From Clavelina lepadiformis (lineage: Eukaryota; Chordata; Ascidiacea; Aplousobranchia; Clavelinidae): a DNA stretch of 64,000 nucleotides. The position numbers and the translations under genes are program-made. The stretch is taken from NCBI RefSeq assembly GCF_947623445.1, contig NC_135244.1, forward strand, positions 23,436,860-23,500,859, in the 5' to 3' direction. Positions 61,095-64,000 of this stretch are shown in pieces; position 1 is the first letter of the stretch; each line of letters begins with the position of its first letter. The notes under the pieces are model-generated. The model did no database searches, was not told the origin of the DNA, and saw only the letters and a list, made by a program, of their open reading frames with translations.

Positions 61095-61375
61095 ATTGCG
61101 TCATAAGCAGGAAAAAAAGAAACTTTGTTAATTTGATTAACAAGCAGAATATAACTTGGCACTTCAGACCTTTTATTTACTTAACACGAGCTTTCGCAAG
61201 CTTGAGCTCGCATGATCAGGTGGACTATAAGTTATGAATTGCGAAATATGCAAACAAGTAATAACACACTGGCACACACAGTGTATTCTCTGTAGGGCTT
61301 ACTCACAACATTAAAACACCATCAACTAAACATTTAAATTACATTTATTATACAAAATCACACATTCATACAATT
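61095..61375. mobile_element. Penelope-like fragment, unit 2 copy
   Basis: Copy of 31114-31395 with the ACACGAGCTTTCGCAAGCTT motif and a few substitutions. Confidence 0.4.
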
Positions 61376-62440
61376 AAAATGCGTTGATCGCGTAAGTTCT
61401 CTCATGTCGTTGAGTATTTATGCTGAGGTTTACTCAAAGTTCATGACAAAATTTGACAACCAAAATGATTGCTGGAGTAAAAGAAAATTGCCGAACTAGT
61501 CGAATTTGGCAAAACCGAATTGAACGAACCAGAAAATTTGAAAATATTCACAATTTTGCCTGGATCGACAAAAATGAATTAATAAATTAAACGGAGACGA
61601 ATTGTGCAAATTTCACTATATTACAATGATGTTGATTTTACCTTAATTTTGAGTTGATTTTCGCAAAAAGTTCGTTTTTCTCAAAACTCAAAAACCGGGT
61701 TCATCACTTATGCCCGGAACTCGGTTGTTGAAATTTCGTCCCGAATTGGAAACTACTTTTCTCTCGTTTAAAAAAGTGAAAAATGAAAACGATTTCCGCG
61801 TCTGTCTGGTCGCTTTCTTCAGAAAAAAATGTGGCGTTTAGGAATTTTAGAAATTTATTTTACTTCAGGTCCAGACGATGGTCCAGTGTTGTTGCTGAAC
61901 TTTGATAAACGTTTCAACTTACCAGGAATTAACTCATGTAAATAAATATCAAAACGAGTAGAAATATTTACCCGCACGTGACACGCGTCGCTGGCTTGAC
62001 TCGACTCACTTAGGCTTACTCATGTAAAAAGGTTGATGACGTGTCACAAAGAAAAGCGCAGAAACAAACGACGTGGTCTTTTGTGTCCAAGAGTTTAATC
62101 GATGCAAAACGCAGCTCAGAGAATAGAAGATCAACCTGCGGGTTATGTTGCGATGTCTTGAAAATTTATATTAACTGTTGCTTGATGAATCTTTTTTCGA
62201 GTGGAGCCATATTTTATTTAATCATCTGCGTGGAGTCGCTTTGCTTTTTATACATTTCATTAATATCATTGCCCAGTGACCCAGTGATATCTAAGTGAAA
62301 GGCAAATTCAAAAACAAACTTGTTTTAAATCAAGTATTAGTTGTGAGTAAATATACTGTTGAAAGGATTTGTGCTGATATACTGTAGTGATTAAGCAGTT
62401 ATTGCCACAAATCAATGGTAAACACCGCCTAGTTCTTGCT

Positions 62441-62482
62441 TATTGTGACGTAGATGGCGGCCATTATAGTATTACGTCACAA
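62441..62482. repeat. CRE-containing palindrome, copy 3
   Basis: Same arms and core as the other two copies, again in TIR intron 2. Confidence 0.5.
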
Positions 62483-63630
62483 TGAAAAAATCAACGGGTA
62501 TAACTGAGATATTTAAATCAAGTATCAACAGAATATTTTATGTTACTGACAAACAAAATAAGGCATCATAATAGATTGCTTTGTAACAGGAATGTTTTGC
62601 GTGATATAAGGCGAAGCGAACTTAATCTTCATTTTTGTTGCTACCCTAGTCCAGTAGTGATAACTGTGGTGTGGTCACATTATGATGTGATCAGCGAAAC
62701 ATGCGACGTGAAATGCGTAAACGTTTGCGTGGTATCTACGCAACATTACAAAAGGAATTTAATTTCATTTCAAAAAAATATAAAATACGAGACCAGTAGT
62801 AAATATAAACTGAATCGTTTTTTACACGCGCCACAGATAACATGCAAACCTTTACTCATTTGACGTCGCATGCTTCGCTGATCATGCAGACGTCATATCG
62901 AACTAGCCCAGTGCGTAGGATTTAAAGCATAAAAACATACAAACTGGGAAAACGTTTTTCAATACTTTCGGCACGACCTGCTTCACAGAACGCTTGTACA
63001 CTTGTATAAAAAGAATAAAAGCAGCAGGACAATTAGCATTGTTACGTAAACGCCATTGAAAACATATTTACATTCAAACCTTAACTCGGTGAGAGTCTGG
63101 TCCGTTCATTACGCTTTAGCTAGCCTAGCACTACTATAGTATACCACACTTAATTGAAACCCTATTCATGAAGCATACATCCGCCTTCTCCATCATACCA
63201 GTAGGCCGAAATTGCGACATAAATTTGGCAATAACTGCTCAACTACTACGTATTATTGAATATTCTTTCTGCAGCATTCTTACCGACAACTATTCACCCT
63301 TTTCCAAATACCGTCGAAGAGGCAAAATATTTTCGATCGCTTATACTTAACGATGAAAATTATCAACTCGCTTTGATTCATTTTTAAGTTGTTTTAAGCG
63401 TTTTTGGATTCGGACTGTAAAGATTAAGCCGCCCAGTTGGGCAGCATATGCATTCATATACAGGACGAAAAAAATATTAAAAATATGCTCTTTAGTTTTT
63501 ATTTCACAGTAATTTAAATCTTACGTACTGGGCAAGTTCGATACGAAGTCACGTTACGTGGTCAGCAAAGCACGTGAAGTGAATACGTAAGAGATTTGTT
63601 GCTTCATCAACTTGACATGGATTGTTCTAG

Positions 63631-63874
63631 ATCCATGATGGTTTGTCTGATGCTGGGTACTAGGTTTGGATCGACAAGGGACAGATGAAAGGAAATATCT
63701 ATGAGAAAATGGGGCAAGCAGTCGATAATGCTCACGTGGTTCTGATGTTCCTTTCTCCTAACTACGAGACAAGCGAAAATTGTATACGGGAATCTTCGCT
63801 CACAACTGATTTGGCAAAAAAGATCGTCCCAATTCGAGTCCTTCCTGATGAATACCAGCTTATAACCAGGCTTC
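63631..63874 (+). pseudogene. TIR exon 3 of truncated gene C (stop codon inside)
   Basis: A 244-bp exon with the same AG acceptor and GT donor as exon 3 of A and A'. In frame it reads IHDGLSDAGY and then TAG at 63661-63663, where the other two genes have CAG (Gln 39). The following frame is intact and keeps VVLMFLS and CIRE. Exons 1 and 2 are missing. Unless translation starts downstream, it cannot make a TIR domain. A later exon may exist beyond the window. Confidence 0.82.
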
Positions 63875-64000
63875 GTGAGTATGATAATCTACGATATATG
63901 TAGATCTATAATCTATGATAATCTATAGGAATATCATCAATCGTAATAAGCTGCCTGAACCTGTCCATCTAAGCAATAAATTCTTGCCTTTTTTTCTACA

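Larger units (their letters stand above)
37070..62141 (+). repeat. Segmental duplication, unit 2
   Basis: Second copy of the 30-kb unit: 5' flank, TIR-Kelch gene A', gypsy copy 2 and BACK-Kelch B', collinear with unit 1. It differs by a minisatellite and a hAT MITE in the 5' flank, lacks the LINE and TTAA-MITE insertions of unit 1, keeps about 574 bp at 45372-45945 that unit 1 has lost, and ends abruptly inside a B' intron at about 62141. Confidence 0.9.
62142..64000 (+). repeat. Segmental duplication, unit 3 (5'-truncated)
   Basis: From about 62142 the sequence equals intron 2 of the TIR gene (compare 40343 onward), continues through the intron palindrome and reaches TIR exon 3. The promoter, start exon and TIR exon 2 are missing. 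It continues beyond the window. It is closer to unit 2 than to unit 1, since it lacks the LINE and TTAA MITE. Confidence 0.88.

Overview
This window is animal nuclear DNA. It has no bacterial gene organisation, its genes are cut by many GT-AG introns of about 0.1 to 1.9 kb, the background is AT-rich, and it is littered with small DNA transposons, LINE, SINE and Penelope-like pieces and Ty3/gypsy LTR elements. An invertebrate deuterostome, perhaps an ascidian tunicate, fits the compact genes and TE mix, but that is an inference from style and not a proven identification.

The core is a tandem duplication of a roughly 30-kb unit. Unit 1 runs from about 7.09 to 34.2 kb, unit 2 from about 37.07 to 62.14 kb, and a third, 5'-truncated unit from 62.14 kb to the window end. 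Each complete unit holds, on the + strand: (i) a gene of 11 exons whose conceptual product is a 443-residue protein with an N-terminal TIR domain and a C-terminal six-repeat Kelch propeller (gene A, 8832-20123; gene A', 39248-50273); (ii) a complete Ty3/gypsy LTR retrotransposon in antisense orientation (20256-26042; 50406-56196) at the same site with the same 5-bp target duplication; (iii) a second Kelch module preceded by BACK-domain exons but with no start exon, BTB domain or promoter that I can see (gene B, 26153-33876; gene B', from 56307). A and B Kelch modules are themselves older duplicates: exon for exon and partly intron for intron they match.

All the joining exon ends (end of TIR, start of BACK-1, end of BACK-3, start of Kelch 1) are phase 1. 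The TIR exons could therefore be spliced either to Kelch module A (TIR-Kelch) or, skipping it and the retrotransposon, to the BACK exons (TIR-BACK-Kelch). This TIR-plus-Kelch locus is the most interesting thing in the window. The TIR domain keeps the glutamate that is catalytic in NAD-cleaving TIR domains.

Unit 2 is decaying at its 3' side. B' has lost Kelch exon 3 and is then cut at about 62141, where its intron is fused directly to intron 2 of a third TIR gene (C). C has a stop codon in its main TIR exon. The second retrotransposon copy has a 4-bp insertion in the reverse transcriptase region and a changed conserved residue, while the first is open throughout gag and pol.

The flanks (1-7 kb and 34.2-37 kb) hold no host gene I can support. 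They contain a hAT-like remnant with transposase fragments (1029-2280), nested pogo-like elements (3440-4067), hAT-type MITEs with 8-bp duplications (4837-5216 and 37847-38321), a large fold-back element (35134-36217), TTAA-flanked MITEs (11983-12442 and 36395-36829) and a minisatellite (37253-37398).
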